A stretch of DNA of 64,000 nt from the NCBI GenBank assembly GCA_900318205.1, contig ONJS01000003.1:1-64000 (forward strand), in the 5' to 3' direction. The position numbers and the translations under genes are program-made. The stretch is from an uncultured Prevotellaceae bacterium (GTDB lineage: Bacteria > Bacteroidota > Bacteroidia > Bacteroidales > Muribaculaceae). Shown here piece by piece: positions 8,889-16,887 of this stretch. The notes below the pieces were generated by a model, which searched no databases, was not told the DNA's origin, and saw only the letters and a program-made list of their open reading frames with translations. Positions within the stretch are counted from its first letter, which is position 1, and each line of letters begins with the position of its first letter.

Positions 8889-11465
8889 ATGAAAAGAATA
8901 TTCGTTTTATATGCCCTTATACTTGCCCTGGCAAGTGGTGCTGCCGCGACTACTGTCGAAGAACTTAGAACACCTGATGTAACGGGACTCAACGTGACTG
9001 CCCAAGAGATGGAGGCACTAAAGTTCCTGTATGCCTACATGCCGCTGGCCGATGTGACAGACTACACGGTCCAATTCCATCTGGAGAATGTTCGTGCCAC
9101 ATTTGAAGCCCGTGAACAGATGCCATGGGGCAAAAAGGTACCCGAATTGCTGTTCAACCACTTCGTCTTGCCCTTGCGCGTCAATAACGAGGCTCTTGAC
9201 ATGTCAAGGCCAGTATTCTTCAAGGAATTGAAAGAACGCGTGGCAGGTATGAGCATGGAAGAAGCCATCCTTGAGGTTAACCACTGGTGCCATGAGCATG
9301 TGACTTATCAGCCCAGCGACCAACGCACGTTGTCACCCTTGGCATGCATGAATACCGCCATCGGACGCTGTGGTGAGGAATCCACTTTTACCGTCGCCGC
9401 CCTGCGTTCCATCGGTATTCCTGCCCGTCAGGTTTATACTCCTCGCTGGGCACATACCGACGACAATCATGCCTGGGTCGAGGCTTGGGCTAATGGTAAA
9501 TGGCATTTTCTGGGCGCTTGTGAGCCCGAAGCCGTGTTGGATCTGGGTTGGTTCAATGCTCCCGCTTCACGGGCTCTGCTGATGCATACCCGTGCCTTTG
9601 GCGACTACAAGGGTCCTGAGGAAGTGATGTCACGCACCCGCAATTTCACTGAAATCAACCTTATCGGCAACTATGCTGCAACCGCTTCCACCCAAGTCCA
9701 GGTACTGGACAAAACAGGTTCTCCTGTCAAGGGTGCGCGTGTGGAATTCCGCATCTATAACTATGGCGAATTTTATCCCGCTGCCACCAAATACTCTGAC
9801 AAGAATGGTAAGGCATCGCTAACGGCCGGTAAGGGCGACATGCTCGTATGGGCTAGCAAGGACGGCTGGTATGGATACCGCAAGGTAACCTTCGGCAAGG
9901 ACAGTGAAGTTGATGTTATTCTTAACAAGAGTAACGCCAAAAAGGCTTCTCCGACTTACGAAACCATCGATATCGTACCTCCTGTAGAGAAAGCGAACTT
10001 GCCTAAGGTCAGCCCTGAAATGGCGGCCAAAAATAAGTTGCGCTTTGCCCGTGAGGATTCTATCCGCAGGGCCTATATGGCAGCTTCATTCATTACACCA
10101 GAAAAGGCTCAAGAGACCTGTCCCCTTGCAGCTGAATATCTCGTCAAAGCACGCAGCAATTGGCGAACCATCCTGGACTTTGTGAACAATCATCCCGATC
10201 ATACCGATCGTGTCATGGGTATTCTCAAGGGGCTTAACGAAAAGGATATGCGAGATGTTCCGATGTCGATTCTCGAAGACGCTTTCAATGCACGCAGCAA
10301 CCAGTTGGGTCAGCGAGTGGAATATGAGATGATTACGTCACCATTCAAGTGTGAATTGCAAAATGCCTTTGATGAAACGACCTCACAACAGATGCGCAAT
10401 GACCCCACTAGGCTTGTGGCCTGGGTTCGGGACAACATCAGTATTCACCCTGAGGAAAATGCCCTTCATATCGCTCAAACTCCCATGGGCGTTTGGCGGT
10501 CAAGAGTTGCTGATGGCAGGGGCCGTGACATCTTCTTTGTAGATTTGGCACGTTCGCTCGACATTGATGCCCGCATGGATCCCATTACCGGCAAGGTGCA
10601 ATACCGCACCGGCGGTGACTGGCAGGACGTGAACTTTGAGGCTGTTGAACAGCAGAATGCCCAAACCGGCATCCTCAAGTTGCGCTATACTCCTACCCGA
10701 ATCCTCGATGACCCGAAGTACTATCACCACTTCACGCTTTCACGCATCCTCGATGACGGTACAACCCAATTGCTGAATTATGACGAGGGAGACTCCGGTC
10801 TTGAGGAGGGTTCCTCTTGGAGCAACACCTTCCAAAACGGGACGACACTCGATGCCGGAACCTATATGCTCACTAGTGGTACCCGTGCCGCCAGCGGCAA
10901 GGTACTAGTTGCCAACCGCATTTTCACGGTCAATCCCGACGAGACCACAACTATCAATCTGACCATGAGACAAAGTGATGATATTGTGGCGGTTATAGGC
11001 AATTTCAATTCAGAGTCAAAATTCCAGTTGCTTGATAACGAGTTGAAACCTGTGGCTGGTGACAACGTCAGCATCCTGTCACAGACCGGTCGCGGTTACT
11101 TCATCGTCGGCATTTTGGGCGTGGGACAAGAGCCTACCAATCATGCCATGCGTGATATTGCCAAGATGAGCGACATGTTCAATCAATGGGGACGACCGAT
11201 GGTGCTGCTGTTTGAAAACGAGGCAGAAGCTCAGAAGTATCGCCAGGAGAACTACGGCACCTTGCCCAAGAACATCATTTACGGCATCGATACCGATGGC
11301 AGTATCCGCCACCATATCGCTCAGGAGATGAAACTGATGAACGAGACCCAGTTACCCATGTTCATTCTTGCCGACACATTTAATCGTGTGATGTTCTGTT
11401 CACAAGGCTACACTATCGGACTGGGTGAACAGTTCAATAAAGTCATCAATAATTTGGGGAATTAG
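8889..11465 (+). CDS. Secreted transglutaminase-like (papain-fold) protein
   Basis: Product of 858 residues with a signal peptide (MKRIFVLYALILALASGAAA). A transglutaminase-core fold lies near residues 130-230: the cysteine in GRCGEES, the histidine in DDNHAWVEAWANGKW and an acidic residue in the following CEPEAVLDLGW form the expected Cys-His-Asp/Glu triad. A carboxypeptidase-regulatory-like beta-sandwich follows (TGSPVKGARVEFRIYNYGEF), and the C-terminal half is beta-rich with a late thioredoxin-like stretch. The start at 8889 was chosen because the -7 box at 8854-8861 lies inside the longer frame. Probably periplasmic or surface-attached; protease, amidase or crosslinking activity cannot be decided. 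hydE follows 22 bases later. Confidence 0.85.
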   Translation: MKRIFVLYALILALASGAAATTVEELRTPDVTGLNVTAQEMEALKFLYAYMPLADVTDYTVQFHLENVRATFEAREQMPWGKKVPELLFNHFVLPLRVNNEALDMSRPVFFKELKERVAGMSMEEAILEVNHWCHEHVTYQPSDQRTLSPLACMNTAIGRCGEESTFTVAALRSIGIPARQVYTPRWAHTDDNHAWVEAWANGKWHFLGACEPEAVLDLGWFNAPASRALLMHTRAFGDYKGPEEVMSRTRNFTEINLIGNYAATASTQVQVLDKTGSPVKGARVEFRIYNYGEFYPAATKYSDKNGKASLTAGKGDMLVWASKDGWYGYRKVTFGKDSEVDVILNKSNAKKASPTYETIDIVPPVEKANLPKVSPEMAAKNKLRFAREDSIRRAYMAASFITPEKAQETCPLAAEYLVKARSNWRTILDFVNNHPDHTDRVMGILKGLNEKDMRDVPMSILEDAFNARSNQLGQRVEYEMITSPFKCELQNAFDETTSQQMRNDPTRLVAWVRDNISIHPEENALHIAQTPMGVWRSRVADGRGRDIFFVDLARSLDIDARMDPITGKVQYRTGGDWQDVNFEAVEQQNAQTGILKLRYTPTRILDDPKYYHHFTLSRILDDGTTQLLNYDEGDSGLEEGSSWSNTFQNGTTLDAGTYMLTSGTRAASGKVLVANRIFTVNPDETTTINLTMRQSDDIVAVIGNFNSESKFQLLDNELKPVAGDNVSILSQTGRGYFIVGILGVGQEPTNHAMRDIAKMSDMFNQWGRPMVLLFENEAEAQKYRQENYGTLPKNIIYGIDTDGSIRHHIAQEMKLMNETQLPMFILADTFNRVMFCSQGYTIGLGEQFNKVINNLGN

Positions 11466-11487
11466 GCTTTAGGGTAAGGAAATTGGA

Positions 11488-12528
11488 ATGAAAGACCTGA
11501 TTGATCAGCTTAGAGCGAAGCATAAGTTGACACCCGAAGGCTATCGTGCATTGCTCACGATGCGTGATTCACAGGACGTAGAGTACCTGATGGAACAGGC
11601 ACGTGAGGTAGCACAAGCTCAATTTGGCAAGGGTATCTTCGTGCGCGGGCTCATCGAGTTGACCAACGTGTGCCGCAACGATTGTTTGTATTGTGGCATT
11701 CGCCGCAGCAACTCCAACGTTTCCCGCTATACCCTCACGCGGGAACAGGTTCTGGACTGTTGTGAACAAGGTTTTGAGATTGGTTTCCGTACCTTTGTGC
11801 TGCAAGGCGGCGAATGGGGCGAGGAACGTTCAACGTGGATTGCCGAGCTCATTCGAGACATCAGGCAACGATGGCCGGAATGTGCCATTACGTTGTCACT
11901 GGGCGAGCACACTCGCGAGACCTATGCCATGTGGCGTGAAGCGGGAGCTGACCGCTATCTGTTGCGCCATGAAACCCACAACAAAAGGCTTTACAGCCTG
12001 TTGCATCCCGAAGGCATGACTATTCAGCATCGACTGCAGTGCCTGGATTGTCTTAAGGAATTAGGATTTCAAGTAGGAGCCGGCATCATGGTGGGATCAC
12101 CGTTCCAAAGCCTGAACAGTATTGTTGAGGACATTATGTATCTGGTGGATTTCAAGCCTCACATGATAGGCATCGGGCCATTTATTCCCCAGCACGATAC
12201 CCCGTTTTCCCGCTTCCCTGCAGGCTCGGTCGACATGACAGCACGTTTGTATGCTATTCTGCGATTAGCGCTTCCCCAAGCACTCATTCCCAGCACAACT
12301 GCCATGGCAACCCTGTCGCCCGATGGCCGATTGCGTGGCATCCTTGCTGGGGCTAATGTTGTCATGCCCAATCTGTCACCTGCCGACAACCGTGCCAAAT
12401 ATGCCCTGTATGACAATAAGGCATCCTTTGGAGCCGAATCGGCTCAGGGCATAAATAAACTGGCTGATGAATTGTCCTTAATCGGGTACCACATCGACTG
12501 GTCTCGAGGCGATTTCCCAAACACATAA
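11488..12528 (+). CDS. hydE: [FeFe]-hydrogenase H-cluster radical SAM maturase HydE
   Basis: Radical SAM enzyme of 346 residues with the cluster motif CRNDCLYC (cysteines 62, 66, 69) and the HydE-type sequences ELTNVCRNDCLYCGIRRSN, LQGGEWGE and RHETHNKRLYSLLHP. It is close in length and pattern to known HydE. HydE acts with HydG and HydF to build the diiron subcluster of [FeFe]-hydrogenase, so the organism probably makes hydrogen. Neither hydF, hydG nor a hydrogenase gene is in the window. BioB and ThiH are relatives, but the motif spacing and C-terminal region favour HydE. A purine-rich AAGGAAATTGGA precedes the ATG. Confidence 0.9.
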   Translation: MKDLIDQLRAKHKLTPEGYRALLTMRDSQDVEYLMEQAREVAQAQFGKGIFVRGLIELTNVCRNDCLYCGIRRSNSNVSRYTLTREQVLDCCEQGFEIGFRTFVLQGGEWGEERSTWIAELIRDIRQRWPECAITLSLGEHTRETYAMWREAGADRYLLRHETHNKRLYSLLHPEGMTIQHRLQCLDCLKELGFQVGAGIMVGSPFQSLNSIVEDIMYLVDFKPHMIGIGPFIPQHDTPFSRFPAGSVDMTARLYAILRLALPQALIPSTTAMATLSPDGRLRGILAGANVVMPNLSPADNRAKYALYDNKASFGAESAQGINKLADELSLIGYHIDWSRGDFPNT

Positions 12529-12534
12529 AACCAA

Positions 12535-12566
12535 GAAACAGGTTCACTGATCAGTGGACCTGTTTC
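12535..12566. terminator. Palindromic bidirectional terminator between hydE and trxA
   Basis: GAAACAGGTTCACTGA at 12535-12550 is followed directly by TCAGTGGACCTGTTTC, giving a nearly perfect hairpin with one G-U wobble and only a few central bases unpaired. It sits between convergent genes. There is no long T-run, so Rho-independent function on either strand is likely but not certain. Confidence 0.6.
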
Positions 12567-12587
12567 CTGTGATAGCCTTGACTGGAA

Positions 12588-12905
12588 TTACAGCAGGGCG
12601 TCAATCTTGGCAGCAAGAGCGTCGCGGGTAATCGTACCCACATGCTTGTCTACCATCTTGCCTTCCTTGTCAAAGAACAGCAAGGTGGGAATGTTGCGGA
12701 TGCCGTATTCAACACCCAGCTCATCACCCTCGTCAACGTCATACTTGCCGATGATAGCACGATCTCCATAGGCGGCTGCCAAATCCTCGATAATAGGAGC
12801 GATGCTGCGGCAGGGACCGCACCAGGGAGCCCAGAAGTCAATCACAACGGGTTTCCCCGATTCCAGAAAACTCTTGTAGTTAGCGTCATTAATTACTGTA
12901 GCCAT
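12588..12905 (-). CDS. trxA: Thioredoxin
   Basis: Product of 105 residues with the thioredoxin active site WCGPC (cysteines 29 and 32), the cis-proline motif RNIPTLLFF, and no signal peptide. It is the cytoplasmic thiol-disulphide reductant for ribonucleotide reductase and many other enzymes. The ATG at 12905 gives the standard thioredoxin start MATVIN; an in-frame extension of 37 codons upstream looks unlike the family and lies before the promoter. A full promoter overlaps the dnaE stop codon, so trxA can be transcribed alone. Confidence 0.95.
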   Translation of the reverse strand: MATVINDANYKSFLESGKPVVIDFWAPWCGPCRSIAPIIEDLAAAYGDRAIIGKYDVDEGDELGVEYGIRNIPTLLFFDKEGKMVDKHVGTITRDALAAKIDALL

Positions 12906-12985
12906 TGCTTTTTCTTGTTGTGTAGCCTCGCCGTGGCGAGGCGTTTGGTTAATGATGATTATTTTATTACTGAATATTCGTTTTG

Positions 12986-13017
12986 CAAATATAGTGCCAA
13001 ATGGCATTATTGTCAAA
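12986..13017 (-). promoter_or_regulatory. Complete Bacteroidetes promoter for trxA, overlapping the end of dnaE
   Basis: The reverse strand has TTTG at 13017-13014, 20 bases, then TATATTTG at 12993-12986, an exact TTTG-N20-TAnnTTTG. The -33 element lies across the last dnaE codons. Confidence 0.75.
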
Positions 13018-16000
13018 CCGGAGCATTGACCTTGAACTTGAGGTCGGCTTCTCTCATGCTTTCCATCAAGTGTTTGTCAACAGCAATCGGCTTTTTGGAG
13101 CGCAACATGACATAATTACCGCTCTTCTCGTCCTTCATGCGGAAATAGAGGTCACAACGGTTGTCACTGGGAATGCCGAGGTACTGTTTCAGGAAGTCAA
13201 CATTACTCAGGTCGCTGTCCCTGAGCGTGATGACAATATTGTTCACCATCTTACCCTTGAGATTCTCAAGCAGGTCAATCGTGTGGACATTGAAGCGCAC
13301 ATTGTCACCATAGCCTCGCTCAAAGGCTCCCTTAACAACGATGGCAAGCCCTTGAACGCCATAGTTCCTAAAGTCGACAAACTTGTTTCCGAACAGCATG
13401 AACTCAAACGATCCGGAATAGTCTTCTATCTTAAGGATGCCGAACTGGTTGCCTTTTTTGCCCATGCGTTCCTGGAAATCCACCACGAGGCCACCCATTG
13501 TGAGTTCTCGGTCCAGCTGGTTGCTGTGGGTATTTACCTCGGCAAGCGGCGTGTCACAGCCGTAGGTCACTTCCATGTAGTAAGGATCGAGGGGATGGGC
13601 CGACAGATACATGCCCACCAGCTCACGCTCGCGGTTGAGCCGCTCCAGCTGTGACCACTGTTCGGCTTTGGGAATTACGGGAGTAGCCACCTCGATAGCG
13701 CCAAAAGCACCAAAGAGTGAATTCTGCATCTCTTGCTGGCTGGCCTGATATCGCTGACCGAAACGCATGAGCGTCTCACTGAAGCTTTCTCCACGGGGAT
13801 TCACCTCAAAGAAGTCTTCGCGCTTGATTTCCTTGAAGTCGTCGAATGCGCCAGCCAGTGCCATTGATTCCAGCGCCTTGCGGTTGCAGGCACGCTGGTC
13901 AATACGCTGTACAAAGTCAAAGATATCTTTATAGGTACCGTTCTTGTCACGTTCCTCGACGATGGAATCCACACAACCACCGCCAACGCCCTTGATGCCT
14001 GCGAGACCGAAACGGATGCGTCCGTCCTTGGTAGCGCTGAAGTTCTTGTAACTCTCGTTAATGTTGGGACCGAGGACCTCGATACCCATCGAGCGGCACT
14101 CATCCATATACTTGGACAGTTTCTCCACATCATTGAGGTTACTGCTCAACACGGCAGCCATGTATTCACTCGGATAGTTGGCCTTGAGATAGGCGGTCTG
14201 ATAGGCCACCCAGCTGTAGCAGGTGGCGTGTGACTTGTTGAATGCGTAGGAAGCAAACTTTTTCCAGTCTTCCCAAATCTTGTTGAGCACCTTCTTGTCA
14301 TGGCCGTTCTTCTCGCCGCCCTCATAGAAGAGTGCCTCGAGCTCGTTCATCTTGTCAATCTGCTTCTTACCCATCGCCTTGCGCAGCGTGTCGCTCTGGC
14401 CACGGGTGAAGTTTGCCAGCTGTCGGGACAATAGCATGACTTGCTCCTGATAGACGGTGATGCCATAAGTCTCTTTCAGGTACTTCTCCATGCAGGGGAT
14501 ATCATACTCGATGGCTTCCCTACCCTGCTTGCGGTTGATGAACTGCGGGATATAGTCCATGGGGCCCGGGCGATAAAGAGCGTTCATCGCAATCAGGTCC
14601 TCAAAACAGGTGGGATGCAACTCAATGAGATACTTCTGCATACCTGCCGACTCAAACTGGAATGTGCCCGCTGTCTTGCCCTTGCAGTACAGTTCATAGG
14701 TCTTGGCATCATCAACGGGGATTTTCTCGATATCGATGTCAATGCCGTGGTTCAGTTTGATGTTAGCCAGCGCCTCCTTGATGATTGAGAGGTTTTTCAG
14801 TCCCAGGAAGTCCATCTTGATCAAGCCGGTACTCTCGATGACACCGCCCTCATACTGTGTCACGATGATACGTTCACCATCGCTATCGGTAGCGGTGCTC
14901 ACAGGTACCCAGTCGGTAATATCGTCACGCCCAATAATTACGCCACAGGCATGGACACCGGTGCTGCGGACGCTGCCCTCCAGCTTCTCGGCAAAACGGA
15001 TGGTCTCGCCCACACGGGGATCCTCATTCTCCAGTTCGGCGCGGAAAGGCTCGAAGCAATTAAGGCAGTTCTTCACCGTAATCTTGTATTTCTTGCCGGG
15101 CTTTTCCTCTGGCATATCGTTAGGTGTCGAGGGGATGAATTTGGCAAGACGGTTGCTCTCGGCTATCGAGAGGTCTTCGACACGTGCCACGTCCTTAATG
15201 GCGCTTTTGGCAGCCATGGTGCCATAGGTAACGATATGTGCCACCTTCTCGGCTCCGTATTTCTCGGTCACATAGTTGAGGACAGCAGCACGGCCGTCGT
15301 CATCAAAGTCGGTATCGATATCGGGCAGGGAGATACGATCGGGATTCAAGAAGCGCTCAAACAGCAGGTCATACTTCATCGGGTCGATCTTGGTGATGCC
15401 CAAGCAATAGGCTACTGCCGAGCCCGCAGCCGAGCCACGGCCGGGTCCCACCGAGCAACCCAGCTTGGGTGCCATCTTGATGTAGTCCTGCACGATGAGG
15501 AAGTAACCAGGAAATCCCATGTTCTTGATGGTCTCCAGCTCAAAGTCGATGCGCTCACGATGCTCATCATCAAGGTCGGGCCAGCGTTCCTTGGCTCCTT
15601 CATAGACCAGATAGCGCAGGTAATCGTCCTCGTTGTCAAAGCCGTCGGGCAAAGGGAAGTCGGGCAAGATGGGTGCATGGTCAATGCTATAGATTTCAAT
15701 CTTGTCGAGAATCTCGCTGGTGTTCTGCAAGGCTTCGGGGATGTCGGCAAACACCTCGTTCATCTCCTCTTGGGTCTTGAACCATTCCTGCTTGCTGTAG
15801 AGCATCACGTTCTCGTCATTGAGTTTGCGGCCTGTCGAAACACAAATCAAGCGCTCGTGGGCATCGGCGTCCTCCTCGTTAACAAAGTGGGAGTCGTTGG
15901 TGCAGATGAGCTTGATATCCAGTTCGCGGGCAAACTCGATCAGGGCATCATTGACCAGACACTGTTTCTCGTAAGTCTCATGATTGGCACGCGCCACGGT

Positions 16001-16558
16001 CGCCCGGTGGCGCTGCAGCTCCAGATAATAGTCGTCGCCAAAGACACGCTTGTACCACTGTATCGTCTCCCGCGCCTGGTTCATCTGGCCGCCCATGATC
16101 AGCTGCGGCACTTCACCACCCAGACACGCCGAGCAGCAGATGATGCCCTCATGGTATTTCTCCAGCTCGCTGTGATCGGTGCGGGGATGGAAATAGAAGC
16201 CCTCGGTCCAGGCATGGGACACGATTTTGATCAGGTTTTTGTAGCCCTGCAGATTCTTGGCAAGCAGGATGAGGTGGTTACCGTTGTCGCGCTTGTCGCT
16301 GCGGTCGTTGCGGTCATGCCAGGCGACATAGACCTCACAGCCGAAGATGGGTTTGAACTTCTCATCATCGCCACGCTTCTTGTTGAGTTTACCGACGTAG
16401 TCGTGAAACTCCTTAATGCCATACATATTGCCGTGGTCGGTAATCGCCATGCCGCGCATGCCGTCGGCTATCGCCTTATCGACCAGAGCCTTGACTGGTG
16501 CCATGCCGTCAAGGATGGAGTATTGTGAGTGTACGTGCAAGTGTACAAAAGGTATCAT
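13013..16558 (-). CDS. dnaE: DNA polymerase III alpha subunit
   Basis: Replicative polymerase of 1181 residues, DnaE1 type. An intact PHP domain starts with HLHVHSQYS near 6-14 and includes ITDHGNMYG. The polymerase core has GPGRGSAAGSAVAYCLGI near 372-389, two catalytic aspartates in LPDIDTDFDD near 411-420, the third in KMDFLGL, and the finger motif SYAFNKSHATCYSWVAYQTA. An OB-fold follows (FQERMGKKGNQFGILKIEDYSG). The preserved PHP histidines suggest a metal-binding, possibly proofreading, site. The gene stands alone apart from trxA just downstream. Confidence 0.97.
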   Translation of the reverse strand: MIPFVHLHVHSQYSILDGMAPVKALVDKAIADGMRGMAITDHGNMYGIKEFHDYVGKLNKKRGDDEKFKPIFGCEVYVAWHDRNDRSDKRDNGNHLILLAKNLQGYKNLIKIVSHAWTEGFYFHPRTDHSELEKYHEGIICCSACLGGEVPQLIMGGQMNQARETIQWYKRVFGDDYYLELQRHRATVARANHETYEKQCLVNDALIEFARELDIKLICTNDSHFVNEEDADAHERLICVSTGRKLNDENVMLYSKQEWFKTQEEMNEVFADIPEALQNTSEILDKIEIYSIDHAPILPDFPLPDGFDNEDDYLRYLVYEGAKERWPDLDDEHRERIDFELETIKNMGFPGYFLIVQDYIKMAPKLGCSVGPGRGSAAGSAVAYCLGITKIDPMKYDLLFERFLNPDRISLPDIDTDFDDDGRAAVLNYVTEKYGAEKVAHIVTYGTMAAKSAIKDVARVEDLSIAESNRLAKFIPSTPNDMPEEKPGKKYKITVKNCLNCFEPFRAELENEDPRVGETIRFAEKLEGSVRSTGVHACGVIIGRDDITDWVPVSTATDSDGERIIVTQYEGGVIESTGLIKMDFLGLKNLSIIKEALANIKLNHGIDIDIEKIPVDDAKTYELYCKGKTAGTFQFESAGMQKYLIELHPTCFEDLIAMNALYRPGPMDYIPQFINRKQGREAIEYDIPCMEKYLKETYGITVYQEQVMLLSRQLANFTRGQSDTLRKAMGKKQIDKMNELEALFYEGGEKNGHDKKVLNKIWEDWKKFASYAFNKSHATCYSWVAYQTAYLKANYPSEYMAAVLSSNLNDVEKLSKYMDECRSMGIEVLGPNINESYKNFSATKDGRIRFGLAGIKGVGGGCVDSIVEERDKNGTYKDIFDFVQRIDQRACNRKALESMALAGAFDDFKEIKREDFFEVNPRGESFSETLMRFGQRYQASQQEMQNSLFGAFGAIEVATPVIPKAEQWSQLERLNRERELVGMYLSAHPLDPYYMEVTYGCDTPLAEVNTHSNQLDRELTMGGLVVDFQERMGKKGNQFGILKIEDYSGSFEFMLFGNKFVDFRNYGVQGLAIVVKGAFERGYGDNVRFNVHTIDLLENLKGKMVNNIVITLRDSDLSNVDFLKQYLGIPSDNRCDLYFRMKDEKSGNYVMLRSKKPIAVDKHLMESMREADLKFKVNAPV

Positions 16559-16887
16559 TGCTATTTTTCTTTGAGTGTTAGGTTTTAACGTCGTGAAAGA
16601 GATTTTCTTTTGCCTAAAACTAGGGATTGTAAAATTACTCCTTTTTTCCCAATCAGCAATAAAAAAGTTATTAACAATGAATCATGACATCTCAATGAGT
16701 ATTTTTGGGACAAACCGTTTACCAGGCGTGAGGGGTCTCAAGATCGGGCACGGGTACTCTACCGTCTCGCTCCCGAGTATCGCGATAGCGATACACATAT
16801 ATAATATTTGAGTAAAAAAAGAAAAAATGAAAATCGCCCCAAGGTTCACGGGATGTGATGAGCCGATAGATGGTAATTATCGTGTGG
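16559..16887. other. Intergenic region between dnaE and the DUF5686 gene
   Basis: It holds the upstream region of dnaE and the downstream region of the DUF5686 gene, both on the reverse strand. The only structured element I see is a perfect 7-bp stem at 16777-16794 (GTATCGC, loop GATA, GCGATAC). It has no T-run in either direction after it, so a terminator role is doubtful. No exact TAnnTTTG box was found for dnaE. Confidence 0.4.

Noticed and set aside
14951-16528. A 525-codon open frame on the forward strand opposite dnaE, and other long antisense frames opposite LpxD, the DUF5686 gene and mmdA
   Set aside because: They mirror the codon structure of clear genes, show no family motifs, and arise from the G+C-biased third positions of the real frame.
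16777-16794. Perfect 7-bp stem as a terminator for dnaE or the DUF5686 gene
   Set aside because: No T-run on the correct side in either direction; kept only as a note in the intergenic entry.
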